From: Litchfieldella xinjiangensis
GTDB lineage: Bacteria > Pseudomonadota > Gammaproteobacteria > Pseudomonadales > Halomonadaceae
Assembly: GCF_000759345.1 (NCBI RefSeq)
Contig: NZ_JPZL01000001.1
Span: forward strand, 682,001 to 746,000
Direction of reading: 5' to 3'
DNA: 64,000 nucleotides
This document shows positions 8,098 to 17,206 of the stretch, piece after piece; the first letter of the stretch is position 1; every line of letters begins with the position of its first letter. Both the position numbers and the translations under genes were made by a program. A model generated the notes under the pieces. That model did not search any database. It worked only from the letters and a program-made list of their open reading frames with translations, and was not told the DNA's origin.

Positions 8098-9554
8098 GGA
8101 GGCAGCTCGAGCAACTCATCGATGGCTGACATGTCGAGATGCGCCTCGAGCATGTCGGCCAAGCGATCGAGTTCACGCTCGCGGTGCTCGGCATAGTTCA
8201 CCGCAGACGCCGAGGCCGTCAGCCCGAAGCGGGCCAGCAAGGCCTGGCACGCTTCGGGCCGGTCGAAAATACCATGCAGATAACTCCCCATGACCTGGCC
8301 GTCGTCGCTCACCGCCCCATCGATATGCTCAGCCAGCTCGAGCAGTGGCTTATCCAATGCAGGACCCTCGCTCACACCGTTATGGATCTCGTAGCCACTG
8401 ACCTCTGCCCCCTCGGGTAGCAGCCGGCCCTCCACGTTGCGGAGCTGCTTGCCGGCCACCATGCACGTCTTAAAGGCCAGCAATCCCAGACCCGGGGTAG
8501 AACCCGGCTCACTCTCGAGGCCCTCGGGATCATGAATCGCCTGCCCCAACATCTGGAACCCACCGCAAATTCCAAACAGATGTCCGCCATAGCGCAAGTG
8601 ATGCTGAATATGGTCCTCCCAGCCGTGGGCGCGCAGCCAGGCAAGATCGCTGCGTGTGCTCTTGCTGCCGGGCAGGATGATGAGATCGGCCGGGGGAATC
8701 CTCTCGCCGGGCCCCACGAAGGTCAGCCGAACATCGGGATGCAGACGTAGCGGATCGAAGTCGTTGTGGTTGCTGATACGCGGCAGGGCCGGGACGACGA
8801 TCTCCAGGCGCGGTGCTGCAACGCTGTGGCCTGCAAGGCCCACGCTATCTTCGGCATCGAGCAACAAGCCCTGAAGGTACGGCAGGGTCCCCAAAACCGG
8901 CTTGCCCGTCCGTTCGGTAAGCCAATCGAGTCCTGGCGCAAGCAGCGCGGTATCACCACGAAAGCGATTGATCACGAAGCCCCGCGTACGGGCACGCTCG
9001 GATGACGAGAGCAGCTCGAGCGTGCCCACCAACTGTGCGAATACGCCGCCCCGGTCGATATCCCCCACCAGAACGACCGGGCAATCGACCATCTCGGCAA
9101 AGCCCATGTTGGCAATATCGGCCTCGCGCAGGTTGATCTCCGCCGGGCTCCCCGCCCCTTCGGCAATGATCACGTCGAACCGCGCCGAGAGCGCTTCCCA
9201 GGCGGCCAGTACGCTCCGGCGGGCCTCGCCCTTGAAGGCGTGATAATCGACGGCATCCATGTTGCCGAAGACCTGGCCTCGCAGGATGACCTGCGCACCG
9301 CGGTCGCTCTGGGGCTTGAGCAATACCGGGTTCATGTCGCTATGCGCGGGAACACCGCAGGCCAGGGCCTGGAGTGCCGTGGAGCGCCCAATCTCCCCGC
9401 CATTCTGAGTAACTGCACTATTGAGCGCCATGTTCTGGGGTTTGAAGGGCGCCACCGAAATGCCCCGCCGCGCCAAGGAACGGCACAGCGCCGCCACCAC
9501 GGTGCTCTTGCCCGCATCCGAGGTCGTGCCCTGGATCATCAGGGTTCGGCTCAA
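8076..9554 (-). CDS. cobQ: Cobyric acid synthase
   Basis: Amidates side chains b, d, e and g of adenosylcobyrinic acid a,c-diamide using glutamine and ATP. The 492 residues hold an N-terminal dethiobiotin-synthetase-like ATPase (P-loop [10 protein letters not shown] at residues 9-18) and a C-terminal class-I-like glutaminase with the nucleophile cysteine in [11 protein letters not shown] and the histidine in YLHGIFD. The start is a TTG whose TTGA overlaps the cobO stop. It is the last gene of the cobL-to-cobQ block. Confidence 0.95.
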   Translation of the reverse strand: MSRTLMIQGTTSDAGKSTVVAALCRSLARRGISVAPFKPQNMALNSAVTQNGGEIGRSTALQALACGVPAHSDMNPVLLKPQSDRGAQVILRGQVFGNMDAVDYHAFKGEARRSVLAAWEALSARFDVIIAEGAGSPAEINLREADIANMGFAEMVDCPVVLVGDIDRGGVFAQLVGTLELLSSSERARTRGFVINRFRGDTALLAPGLDWLTERTGKPVLGTLPYLQGLLLDAEDSVGLAGHSVAAPRLEIVVPALPRISNHNDFDPLRLHPDVRLTFVGPGERIPPADLIILPGSKSTRSDLAWLRAHGWEDHIQHHLRYGGHLFGICGGFQMLGQAIHDPEGLESEPGSTPGLGLLAFKTCMVAGKQLRNVEGRLLPEGAEVSGYEIHNGVSEGPALDKPLLELAEHIDGAVSDDGQVMGSYLHGIFDRPEACQALLARFGLTASASAVNYAEHRERELDRLADMLEAHLDMSAIDELLELPPYASSVG

Positions 9555-10162
9555 AGCTCGATCCCTTTCTGGGCCTTGATCCCTTGATCCTTGAAGGCAT
9601 GCTTGACGATGCCCATCTCGGTGACGGTATCGGCCAGGTCGATCATGGCCTGTGGCGCGTAGCGCCCGGTCACCACCACATGCTGCATTTCGGGGCGCGC
9701 TTCCAGGTCATCGAGGACCAGGTCGATATCGAGGTATTCGTGGCGCAAGGCAATATTCAGTTCATCGAGCAGCACCACGGCATAGCGCTCATCGCCAAGC
9801 ATACGCCTCGCCTCGGCCCAGGCCGCTTGTGCCGCGCGGACGTCACGTTCGCGATCCTGCGTATCCCAGGTAAACCCTTCGCCCATGATGTGATAGTCGA
9901 CATTGGGCAAGCCACGAAAGAAGGCTTCCTCCCCCGTCTCTCGGCGTCCCTTGATGAACTGAACGACACCGACCTGCATACCATGGCCCAAGGCCCTCGC
10001 GAGCATGCCAAAGCCAGAGCTACTCTTCCCCTTGCCGGGCCCGGTAAGCACCAGCAACACGCCCTGGTCTTTCTGGGCGCGAGCCATGCGCGCCTGCACG
10101 ACGCGCTGCTTGCGCGCCATGCGTTGTGCATGGCGCTGGGGGTCCTTGGCATTCTCACGCAT
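9551..10162 (-). CDS. cobO: Cob(I)yrinic acid a,c-diamide adenosyltransferase
   Basis: BtuR/CobO-type corrinoid adenosyltransferase, 203 residues. It transfers the adenosyl group of ATP to Co(I) corrinoids. The P-loop variant [11 protein letters not shown] at about residues 40-50 and the [13 protein letters not shown] motif mark the family. An arginine/lysine-rich N-terminal helix (residues 1-32) precedes the core, as in other CobO proteins. It overlaps cobQ by 4 bases, consistent with consecutive steps of the pathway. Confidence 0.95.
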   Translation of the reverse strand: MRENAKDPQRHAQRMARKQRVVQARMARAQKDQGVLLVLTGPGKGKSSSGFGMLARALGHGMQVGVVQFIKGRRETGEEAFFRGLPNVDYHIMGEGFTWDTQDRERDVRAAQAAWAEARRMLGDERYAVVLLDELNIALRHEYLDIDLVLDDLEARPEMQHVVVTGRYAPQAMIDLADTVTEMGIVKHAFKDQGIKAQKGIEL

Positions 10163-10179
10163 TCATCGACTCCTCGAGT

Positions 10180-11022
10180 TCAATTTTGGACACTCTTGCC
10201 ATGCGATGGCCGGGCAACCTGGTCGAAGTGAGCGGCCAGCTCATCCAGATCGCGACGCAACGCATCGCCTTTCATGGGAATGCCGTGGCCGGTCATGGCA
10301 ACATGGGGCGACAGGGCCGCCAAGCGCTTGACGGAATCGCGCGCCGCGTCCCAGTCAGGGGTGAAATAGGGCGGCGGGCCACTGAGCTCCTGGCGCTGGG
10401 TCAGCACGGCATAAAGTTCGTCCTGATGCACCGTCACGAAGGCATCGCCCACGATCAAGGCACGATCCGCCTCTCTGAAGAACGAGACATGACCGGCACT
10501 ATGGCCTGGCGTATGCAACCATTGCCATCCCGGCATGTATGGAACACTGCCATCGCTGGGCAGGGCCTGAACCCGTTCGCCCAGGTCCACCGGCTCGGTG
10601 GGAAAGAAACGCGCCATCTTGGCAACCATGCCACCTTCCACATCCGTATCGGGATAGGGGTAGTGCTCCTTGCCGGTCAGATAGGGAAGCTCCAGCGCCT
10701 GGGCATAGACCGGGACGTCCCAATGCTCGGCAAGCTCGACCACTGAGCCGACATGATCGAAGTGGCCGTGGGTCAGCACGATGGCCTTGGGACGCGCGCC
10801 TTTACCGAAACGGGCCTCCGCCGCCTGCATAATCATGTTCCGTTCGTTGGGCATGCCCGCATCGACGAGCACCCAGTCCTCGTTACGCTCGGGGTCACCG
10901 ACGAGATATACATTGACGATCTTGACGGTCAGACCGGCCACGTCGGGCAGGATGTCGTATACCGTGCCGCTCTTGACCGATGTCATGGGCAGGTGCGATT
11001 TGCTTAGCGGATTGTCGCTCAT
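10180..11022 (-). CDS. Metallo-beta-lactamase-fold hydrolase inside the cob block
   Basis: A 280-residue protein with the binuclear metal motif HGHFDH at about residue 85 and the downstream HTPGHSAGH histidines, so an active metallo-hydrolase is likely. No signal peptide is seen. The ATG at 11022 has a GGGAGAGAGA purine tract; an upstream in-frame start is less supported. It lies between cobF and cobO in the same direction, 17 bases before cobO, yet this family has no established cobalamin step. A glyoxalase II-like role is one alternative. Confidence 0.8.
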   Translation of the reverse strand: MSDNPLSKSHLPMTSVKSGTVYDILPDVAGLTVKIVNVYLVGDPERNEDWVLVDAGMPNERNMIMQAAEARFGKGARPKAIVLTHGHFDHVGSVVELAEHWDVPVYAQALELPYLTGKEHYPYPDTDVEGGMVAKMARFFPTEPVDLGERVQALPSDGSVPYMPGWQWLHTPGHSAGHVSFFREADRALIVGDAFVTVHQDELYAVLTQRQELSGPPPYFTPDWDAARDSVKRLAALSPHVAMTGHGIPMKGDALRRDLDELAAHFDQVARPSHGKSVQN

Positions 11023-11057
11023 GATGTCTCTCTCCCTGGGGTAGACGTCCATGGATC

Positions 11058-11082
11058 GAGCAAGGCACATCCTGCCTTGCTC
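11058..11082. repeat. Perfect 10-base inverted repeat
   Basis: gagcaaggca and tgccttgctc, separated by 5 bases, lie between cobF and the metallo-hydrolase gene. No T-tract follows in either direction. It could be a weak terminator or a processing hairpin that sets off the downstream genes. Confidence 0.5.
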
Positions 11083-11127
11083 CCACAGAGTCTAGTCACC
11101 CCCGGCGGCGCCCCACGTTTCATCATG

Positions 11128-11931
11128 TTACCGCACGACCTCGGGCTCGCTCGCCTGGTGTGGCGCCCGAGCCAGCAGGTACACATCCATGATCCAGCCA
11201 TGCTGCTCGCGCAGGGCCGCGCGCCGCTCGATGATCGTTGTCGCAACATCCATCAGCCAGCCATCAAGCAGACTCTGTTGGTTCATGCCCAGGTAAGCCC
11301 CCCACCAGATATAGATATTCTCTGGCGGCAACGCTTCGAAGGCGCCACCACTATCGAGCATGACCGCAACGCGTTCGGCATCGCCGGGCCAGCCACGCTC
11401 ACGCAGTCGCCGCCCGGTAGTGATCAGCACAGGTTCGGCCAGTGCATTGAGCGGGATACGATGCTCGGCCGTAAGCACCTGCAAACTCGTGATTCCCGGT
11501 ATAACCTCGACGTCGACCCCCTGCCCGCCGCAGCTGCCCGAACCCGCCGCGAGGCGCTCGGCAATGCGCAGGCTGCTGTCGTATAGCGAAGGATCTCCCC
11601 AGATCAGCATGCCGACACGCCCACCCTGCGGCAGATGGGTGGCCATGAGTTCAGCCCACACAGCCGCGATGGCTGCGTGCCAGCCGCCCACCGCGTCCAG
11701 GTAATCGGCGCGACCATCACGTTGGGGTAAATCGAACTCCACGACATGGGTGCGGGAGCCGGGCTCAAGAAGATCGCGGCACAACAGTCGGCGCAGGTCG
11801 ACCAGGTCAGACTTGGCCTCGCCCTTGCGCGGCAGCAAAACGAGATCCGCCGCATTGAGGGCTCGCACGGCCGCCAGCGTGACGTGCTCGGGATTGCCCG
11901 TTCCGATGCCGATCAACGAGAGGTGTATCAT
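11128..11931 (-). CDS. cobF: Precorrin-6A synthase (deacetylating)
   Basis: SAM-dependent C1 methyltransferase specific to the aerobic cobalamin route; it converts precorrin-5 to precorrin-6A and releases acetate. The 267 residues start with the tetrapyrrole-methylase opening [15 protein letters not shown], then [10 protein letters not shown] and VIPGITSLQ. The C-terminal [10 protein letters not shown] is typical of CobF. The ATGA start overlaps the cobM stop. Its presence shows the oxygen-dependent pathway, since anaerobic clusters use CbiD/CbiG instead. Confidence 0.93.
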   Translation of the reverse strand: MIHLSLIGIGTGNPEHVTLAAVRALNAADLVLLPRKGEAKSDLVDLRRLLCRDLLEPGSRTHVVEFDLPQRDGRADYLDAVGGWHAAIAAVWAELMATHLPQGGRVGMLIWGDPSLYDSSLRIAERLAAGSGSCGGQGVDVEVIPGITSLQVLTAEHRIPLNALAEPVLITTGRRLRERGWPGDAERVAVMLDSGGAFEALPPENIYIWWGAYLGMNQQSLLDGWLMDVATTIIERRAALREQHGWIMDVYLLARAPHQASEPEVVR

Positions 11932-12746
11932 GCCTTTTCGTCTCCCTCGCGCTCCTCCCGACCCGGGGCGGTGCCGGCGAAAGGGGAATCCGCCGATTGC
12001 GGCCGAAAGCGTCGGTCGTAGCCGAGCGCATAGAGGCAGCTATCGTCGAACGTCTCACTGGCCAGCACTGGGCCCACCACAATCAGCGCCGTGCGCTGAA
12101 GGCTATCATCGACACGCGAGGCCACTGTCGACAGTCGTCCACGAACCACCCGCTCATCGGGCCAGCTGGCCCGCCAGACAATGGCCACCGGACAATCGCC
12201 GCCGTAATACGGGATCAACTCTTCGACGACTCGCTCCAGATGATGGATCGAGAGGTGAATCGCCAAGGTGGCCCCGGTGCGGGCAAAGTTCGCCAGGGTC
12301 TCGCCATCCGGCATGGCGCTGGCCCGTCCTGGCGTACGCGTCAGCACCACCGATTGCGCGACCCCCGGCAGGGTCAGTTCCTGTGCCAAGGTGGCAGCCA
12401 CGGCAGCAAAAGAAGGGACCCCCGGGGTAACGGCATAGGGAATGTTCAGCGCGCGTAGTCGGCGCAGCTGCTCACCCATGGCGGACCATACCGAGAGATC
12501 CCCGGAATGCAGCCGAGCGACATCCTGCCCCGCCGCATTGGCCCTGCGCATCTCGTCGATGATCTCATCCAGTGACAGGGGCGCGGTATTGATGATGCGT
12601 GCATTGGTCGGACAATATTCGAGCAGTGCTTCGGGTACCAGCGACCCGGCATAAAGGCACACGGGGCAGGCAGCGATGAGATCACGACCTCGTAGGGTCA
12701 GGAGATCCGGCGCGCCGGGACCGGCACCGATGAAATGTATCGTCAT
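11928..12746 (-). CDS. cobM: Precorrin-4 C11-methyltransferase
   Basis: 272 residues with the canonical tetrapyrrole methylase motifs: [16 protein letters not shown] at the N-terminus, [11 protein letters not shown], and [10 protein letters not shown]. The ATG at 12746 follows AAGGAG and directly abuts the cobE end (4-base overlap). The enzyme methylates precorrin-4 at C11 to give precorrin-5, the substrate of the next gene product, CobF. Confidence 0.95.
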   Translation of the reverse strand: MTIHFIGAGPGAPDLLTLRGRDLIAACPVCLYAGSLVPEALLEYCPTNARIINTAPLSLDEIIDEMRRANAAGQDVARLHSGDLSVWSAMGEQLRRLRALNIPYAVTPGVPSFAAVAATLAQELTLPGVAQSVVLTRTPGRASAMPDGETLANFARTGATLAIHLSIHHLERVVEELIPYYGGDCPVAIVWRASWPDERVVRGRLSTVASRVDDSLQRTALIVVGPVLASETFDDSCLYALGYDRRFRPQSADSPFAGTAPGREEREGDEKA

Positions 12747-13141
12747 GCACACTCTCCTTTCAGGCACCCTTTCGCCATTGCCGCGGTGGCCGATCGGTCA
12801 GCAGATATCAGCCTCGGACCCAGCAGGTTCGCTTCGTTGCCAGCGCCCAACAGGGCGGTAGCCTCGGCCACACTTCCCGTGCCCCGGGCCTGCACGCTAT
12901 ACGGGGAAGCAGTTATCGTGACGACCGAGGGCAGCGCCTCATCATCCACGGCAATGACCGTGATGTTTCGTTTGCAGCCGAGTTCATGTACCAGGGGCCA
13001 CAGCGACCGAGGCGCGGCCAGCCGGTCGGCTCGGCCATAGAGGGATTCAACTTGCGATAATACCTCTGTCAGCGAGGCCAGCGTCGCCGCTTGCCGATAA
13101 CCGAAACCGACCACGGCGATCGATGCGAGGCTCGCTTTCAC
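12743..13141 (-). CDS. cobE: CobE (CbiG C-terminal domain) cobalamin biosynthesis protein
   Basis: A 132-residue protein matching CobE, which is homologous to the C-terminal domain of CbiG and is found in aerobic clusters. It starts [15 protein letters not shown] and contains VDDEALPSV, typical of the family. The start is a GTG whose GTGA overlaps the stop of cobL; the frame is open further upstream into cobL but that is unlikely to be used. The exact biochemical role of CobE is not well settled. Confidence 0.85.
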   Translation of the reverse strand: MKASLASIAVVGFGYRQAATLASLTEVLSQVESLYGRADRLAAPRSLWPLVHELGCKRNITVIAVDDEALPSVVTITASPYSVQARGTGSVAEATALLGAGNEANLLGPRLISADRSATAAMAKGCLKGECA

Positions 13142-14349
13142 AGCGTCACCCGCCACTGAACGATGGGGTAACTCCCCTTCCACCCTCGCCGCGTGCCGAT
13201 CGCTGCAGCGTGGGAAAGCTCAAGCCGCACAAGCTCGCCACCGGCCCGCTGATGCCACTCCGCCAGTAGCGCCTCGGACTCCAGCGTCACCGCGTTGGTC
13301 ACCAGGCGTACCCCGGCAGGCAGCTGAGACCATAGGGCCTCCAGCAGGGGCGCCGATAGGCCGCCGCCAACGAATACCGCATCCGGCAGTGGCCGCTCGA
13401 CCAGCGCGTCGGGGGCACGCCCCTCGACGACCTCGAGCCAGTCGACGCCCAGCATGCCGGCATTGTGCCGTGCCCGCGCAGCCCGTTCGGCGACAGACTC
13501 GAATGCCACTGCGCGATTCTCGGGATGCGCCAACAGCCACTCGATGGCGATCGAGCCCGATCCGGTTCCGATGTCCCAAAGCCATTCGCCGGCTGCCGGG
13601 GCCAGGGCGGCCAAGGTCATGGCACGCACGGCCTGCTTGGTGATCTGCCCATCGTGGTCGAAAAGCGTATCCGGCAAACCAGGCGTCAGCGGCAGGGCGG
13701 GCCCCTTCCCAGCCACTTCGATCCCCACGGCGACAGGGTGCGCTATGTCGCCAGGCAGTGTCTCGTCGGCTTGCATGTGGCGGATGCGCTCTGCATCGCC
13801 ACCCAGCGCCTCGAGCAGAGTCAGCCGTGAGGCACCAAAACCGAAGCGTACCAGCCAACCGGCCAGCTCGGTCACGGCCTCGCCATCTCTCACCAGCACC
13901 AGCAACCGCCGATCGCGCTGCAGATGGGGCCGGATACGTGTCAGCGGCTTGGCATGCAGGCCAAGGCAAGTACAGCCCTCCAAGGGCCAACCCAGGCGTG
14001 CCGCTGCCAGGCTGAACGTGGATGGCGAGGCCAGGGCGCGCCATTCGCCGGGGGACAGGTACCGCACGAGGCTGCCTCCCGCCCCGAACCAGAACGGATC
14101 GCCGGACACCAGCATCACCACACGCCGGCCACGCTCGGCCAACAAGCGGGGAATCCCATCGGCAAACGGCACCGGCCATTCACGAATCTCTGCGTCCAGC
14201 GAGGGCAACAGGCGCAGATGACGACGAGCGCCGAAGATCACCTCCGCTGCGTCAAGCGCCTGTCGACTTGCCGCCGTGAGTCCCTGTGTGCCACCCTCGC
14301 CCCAGCCAAGCAGCGTCAGCCAGGGAGCGTCGTCGACGTCAGCCACCAT
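13138..14349 (-). CDS. cobL: Precorrin-6Y C5,15-methyltransferase (decarboxylating)
   Basis: A fused bifunctional enzyme of 403 residues. The N-terminal half is a CbiE-type tetrapyrrole methylase (LLGWGEGG, VSGDPFWFGAG); the C-terminal half is a CbiT-type Rossmann methyltransferase (WDIGTGSGSIAIEWL at about residue 240). It methylates C5 and C15 and removes the C12 acetate carboxyl. The ATG at 14349 shares the CATG with the start of cobK on the other strand. No strong ribosome-binding site is visible. Confidence 0.93.
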   Translation of the reverse strand: MVADVDDAPWLTLLGWGEGGTQGLTAASRQALDAAEVIFGARRHLRLLPSLDAEIREWPVPFADGIPRLLAERGRRVVMLVSGDPFWFGAGGSLVRYLSPGEWRALASPSTFSLAAARLGWPLEGCTCLGLHAKPLTRIRPHLQRDRRLLVLVRDGEAVTELAGWLVRFGFGASRLTLLEALGGDAERIRHMQADETLPGDIAHPVAVGIEVAGKGPALPLTPGLPDTLFDHDGQITKQAVRAMTLAALAPAAGEWLWDIGTGSGSIAIEWLLAHPENRAVAFESVAERAARARHNAGMLGVDWLEVVEGRAPDALVERPLPDAVFVGGGLSAPLLEALWSQLPAGVRLVTNAVTLESEALLAEWHQRAGGELVRLELSHAAAIGTRRGWKGSYPIVQWRVTL

Positions 14350-15106
14350 GAACACCCCAATGAAGGTCTTGATACTGGGAGGCACCAGCGAAGCCAGCGC
14401 CCTGGCCAGTGTCTTGGCCGAGCGCGCCATTCCTGCGCTGTTCAGTTACGCCGGTCGTGTGGCGGCCCCCAAACCGCAGCCCTTGCCGACCCGCATCGGC
14501 GGTTTTGGCGGCGTGGCAGGCCTGGCCGCGTTCCTCGCCGAGCAGCGCATTACCCACCTTGTCGATGCGACCCATCCCTTTGCCCAGCAGATCAGTCACA
14601 ACGCCGTCGCCGCAGCCAACGGACTCGGCATTGCGCACATCGCCTTGACCCGGCCTCCCTGGCTGCCGCAGGCCGGCGACCGTTGGCATCGGGTCGGCGA
14701 TATCGCGGCGGCGGTTGACGCCCTCGCAGGTCCACAGCAACGCATCCTGCTGGCCATCGGGCGACAGCAGCTCGCTGCGTTCGCCGCAAAGCCCCAACAT
14801 GAGTATCTGCTGCGCCTGGTCGATGCCCCCGAGGCCCCATTGCCCTTGCCTGATTGCCGGGTCATCCTCGATCGCGGCCCCTTTACCGTGGAAGGCGATC
14901 TGGCCTTGCTCCAGGCTCACGGCATCGAGCGTCTGGTGTGCAAGAACTCCGGCGGTGACGGAGCCATGGCCAAACTGACCGCGGCCCGTCAGCTGGGGCT
15001 GCCGGTGACCATGATCGAGCGGCCCGTAACGCCGCAAGGCCACGAGGTCCATAGCCTCCCAGCCGTTCTTCGTTGGCTCGGTCATGAGGCCGACCGCGGC
15101 GTATAG
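14348..15106 (+). CDS. cobK: Precorrin-6A reductase
   Basis: NADPH-dependent reductase that converts precorrin-6A to precorrin-6B. The ILGGTSEAS nucleotide-binding motif is at the N-terminus, followed by RIGGFGG and THLVDATHPFAQQIS, which identify CobK/CbiJ. Starts at 14348 or 14360 are possible, giving 252 or 248 residues; neither has a clear ribosome-binding site. It is the only plus-strand gene among the cob biosynthetic genes: its start overlaps that of cobL and its 3' end overlaps cobJ by 25 bases. Confidence 0.92.
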   Translation: MNTPMKVLILGGTSEASALASVLAERAIPALFSYAGRVAAPKPQPLPTRIGGFGGVAGLAAFLAEQRITHLVDATHPFAQQISHNAVAAANGLGIAHIALTRPPWLPQAGDRWHRVGDIAAAVDALAGPQQRILLAIGRQQLAAFAAKPQHEYLLRLVDAPEAPLPLPDCRVILDRGPFTVEGDLALLQAHGIERLVCKNSGGDGAMAKLTAARQLGLPVTMIERPVTPQGHEVHSLPAVLRWLGHEADRGV

Positions 15107-15852
15107 ACCCAAGGCCCCGCAGGGCATTCGATACGTCGCGTCTGGCTGGATCCGACCATGACCAGCGTGCGCATGTCGGCCATCTCCGGCTCGGCTTCGC
15201 CGAGGGTCGTGACCAGAATCGACTCCTCCGGCGTGGAGACGGCCCGCGCAAAGGCAATCAAGCGCTGAGGTCCGCAGGCCTGGCGCAACAGTTCGAGTGC
15301 ACGTGCGAACCCTTCCGGCCGGGCCCGGGAGCGAGGGTTGTAGAAGGCCATGGCGAAATCGGCCTCCGCGGCCAACCGCAACCGCCGCTCGATCACCCCC
15401 CAGGGCTTGAGATTGTCGGATAGATTGATGCAGCAGAAATCATGTCCCAAGGGCGCCCCCAGACGCGCACTGGCCGCCAGCATGGCGGAAATACCCGGCA
15501 GGACCTGGATATCCAGGGATCGCCACTCGGGCCCTGCCTTCTCCAGCGCCTCGAATAACGCCGCTGCCATGGCGAATACCCCCGGATCGCCTGAGGAGAC
15601 CACGACCACGCGACAGCCATCGGCGGTCAATTGCAGTGCCTGCTCCGCGCGACGGATCTCTTCGCGATTATCCGAGCCATGACGCACCAGACCAGGGCGC
15701 GGTGCTACCCGATCCACGTAAGGCACATAGCCCACTACATCGGTGGCCGCCGACAGAACCGCTGACACCTCAGGGGTAATCAGCGCATCGGCGCCCGGGC
15801 CCAGCCCGACGATTCTTAGCCAGCCGTTCTTGTTGATATCTCCCGCCATCAA
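15082..15852 (-). CDS. cobJ: Precorrin-3B C17-methyltransferase
   Basis: 256 residues of tetrapyrrole methylase: IVGLGPGADALITPE, VSSGDPGVFAM, VLPGISAMLAAS, and the CobJ/CbiH signature LSDNLKPW with FYNPRSRARPE. It performs ring contraction after C17 methylation of precorrin-3B, the step after CobG. The ATGA start overlaps the cobI stop. It ends the riboswitch-led block before the inserted antisense cobK. Confidence 0.95.
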   Translation of the reverse strand: MMAGDINKNGWLRIVGLGPGADALITPEVSAVLSAATDVVGYVPYVDRVAPRPGLVRHGSDNREEIRRAEQALQLTADGCRVVVVSSGDPGVFAMAAALFEALEKAGPEWRSLDIQVLPGISAMLAASARLGAPLGHDFCCINLSDNLKPWGVIERRLRLAAEADFAMAFYNPRSRARPEGFARALELLRQACGPQRLIAFARAVSTPEESILVTTLGEAEPEMADMRTLVMVGSSQTRRIECPAGPWVYTPRSAS

Positions 15853-16577
15853 GGCCGCCTCCCATTGCCGTGAATCAGCAGAATGGAAAAGTAGGGCACG
15901 CTATCGCCCACCTCGCGGAAGGGCAGAACGCGCTCCTTCGGCATGGCGGCGTACTCGATGAGCCACGCCTCGTCTTCCCTGCCGGTCCGGGCCAGGGCAC
16001 GGCGAACCTTGTCCAGGTTGCGTCCGATCTTCATCACCACCAGGGCGTCGGTCTGCGCGATGCGCTCGGTCAGCATGGCCTCCGGCAAGGTGGCCATGAG
16101 CACGGTCATGATGTCGTCGCCCCAGGTCACGGGCTGTCCGGTGGCGGTCCAGGCAGCGGACATTCCGGTAATGCCGGGCACGACGGAGACCGGCACCCGC
16201 CGCTCCCGCAGCCGGGTGTACAGATGCATGAAGGAGCCATAGAAGAACGGGTCGCCTTCGCACAGCACCACCACGTCCTGCCCCGCGTCGGCGATCTCGC
16301 TCAGTCGTGCGACGTTACTTTCATAGAAGGCAGCCAGCAGCGCGTTATAGCGTGGGTCGGCGACAGGGATCTCGGTGGTGACGGGGTATTCCATCGGCAA
16401 CTCGATGGCCTCGGCCCCCAGGAGGCCTTCGACGATGCTACGGGCGTGGCCGCTGCGTCCCTTCTTGCGAAAATACGCGACATGAGAGGCGCCGCGTATC
16501 AGGCGATCCGACCTGACGCTCATCAGGTCCTGGCAGCCAGGGCCGAGGCCCACCCCGTAAATGGTTCCCTGCTTCAT
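15849..16577 (-). CDS. cobI: Precorrin-2 C20-methyltransferase
   Basis: 242-residue methylase that uses SAM to methylate precorrin-2 at C20, the first committed step. It opens GVGLGPGCQDLMSVRS, with CEGDPFFYGSFMHLY and VVPGITGMSAAW, which distinguish CobI/CbiL. It overlaps both cobH (upstream) and cobJ (downstream) by 4 bases. The enzyme that would supply precorrin-2 (CobA or CysG) is not encoded in the window. Confidence 0.95.
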   Translation of the reverse strand: MKQGTIYGVGLGPGCQDLMSVRSDRLIRGASHVAYFRKKGRSGHARSIVEGLLGAEAIELPMEYPVTTEIPVADPRYNALLAAFYESNVARLSEIADAGQDVVVLCEGDPFFYGSFMHLYTRLRERRVPVSVVPGITGMSAAWTATGQPVTWGDDIMTVLMATLPEAMLTERIAQTDALVVMKIGRNLDKVRRALARTGREDEAWLIEYAAMPKERVLPFREVGDSVPYFSILLIHGNGRRP

Positions 16578-17206
16578 TCGCTACGATCCGCAATGGCATT
16601 GATGGCGGCCACCGTCACGGCGCTGCCCCCCAGGCGCCCACGCACGATACAAGACGGGATCGAGTCGTTCGCCCACAAGGCATCCTTGGATTCGGCGGCC
16701 CCTACGAAGCCGACCGGGCAACCGATGATGGCCGCGGGCCGCGGGCAATCCGGCGCTTCGAGCATGTTCAAGAGATGAAACAGCGCCGTCGGTGCATTGC
16801 CGATCGCCACCACCGCACCCTCGAGATATGGCCGCCAGAGTTCCACTGCCGTCGCCGAGCGGGTGTTGCCCATTTGCCTGGCCATATCGAGTACCCGCTC
16901 GTCATGCAGGGTACAGATGACGGCATTGTCTGCCGGTAGCCGCTTGCGGGTAATGCCTTCGGAAACCATGCGTGCATCGCACAGAATCGGTGCGCCCTGC
17001 TCCAACGCCGCCCTCGCCCGGTTAACCGCGTCGCCACGGAAATGAATATGCGCAGCGAGCTCGACCAGACCCGCGGCATGGATCATGCGAACCGCCACCT
17101 GCTCTTCCTCGGGCGCGAAGCGCTCGAGTTCGGCCTCGCGCCGGATGATGGAAAAGGACTCCCGATAGATGGCTGGGCCGTCCATTTCATAGACGTGAGG
17201 CATCAA
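16574..17206 (-). CDS. cobH: Precorrin-8X methylmutase
   Basis: 210 residues; moves the C11 methyl to C12 to make hydrogenobyrinate. The family motifs IGNAPTALF and PVGFVGAAESK near the C-terminal third are clear, and the N-terminal IYRESFSIIRREA helix is typical. The frame overlaps the end of cobG by 20 bases and cobI by 4 bases, so the genes are translated as a coupled unit. Confidence 0.95.
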   Translation of the reverse strand: MMPHVYEMDGPAIYRESFSIIRREAELERFAPEEEQVAVRMIHAAGLVELAAHIHFRGDAVNRARAALEQGAPILCDARMVSEGITRKRLPADNAVICTLHDERVLDMARQMGNTRSATAVELWRPYLEGAVVAIGNAPTALFHLLNMLEAPDCPRPAAIIGCPVGFVGAAESKDALWANDSIPSCIVRGRLGGSAVTVAAINAIADRSE

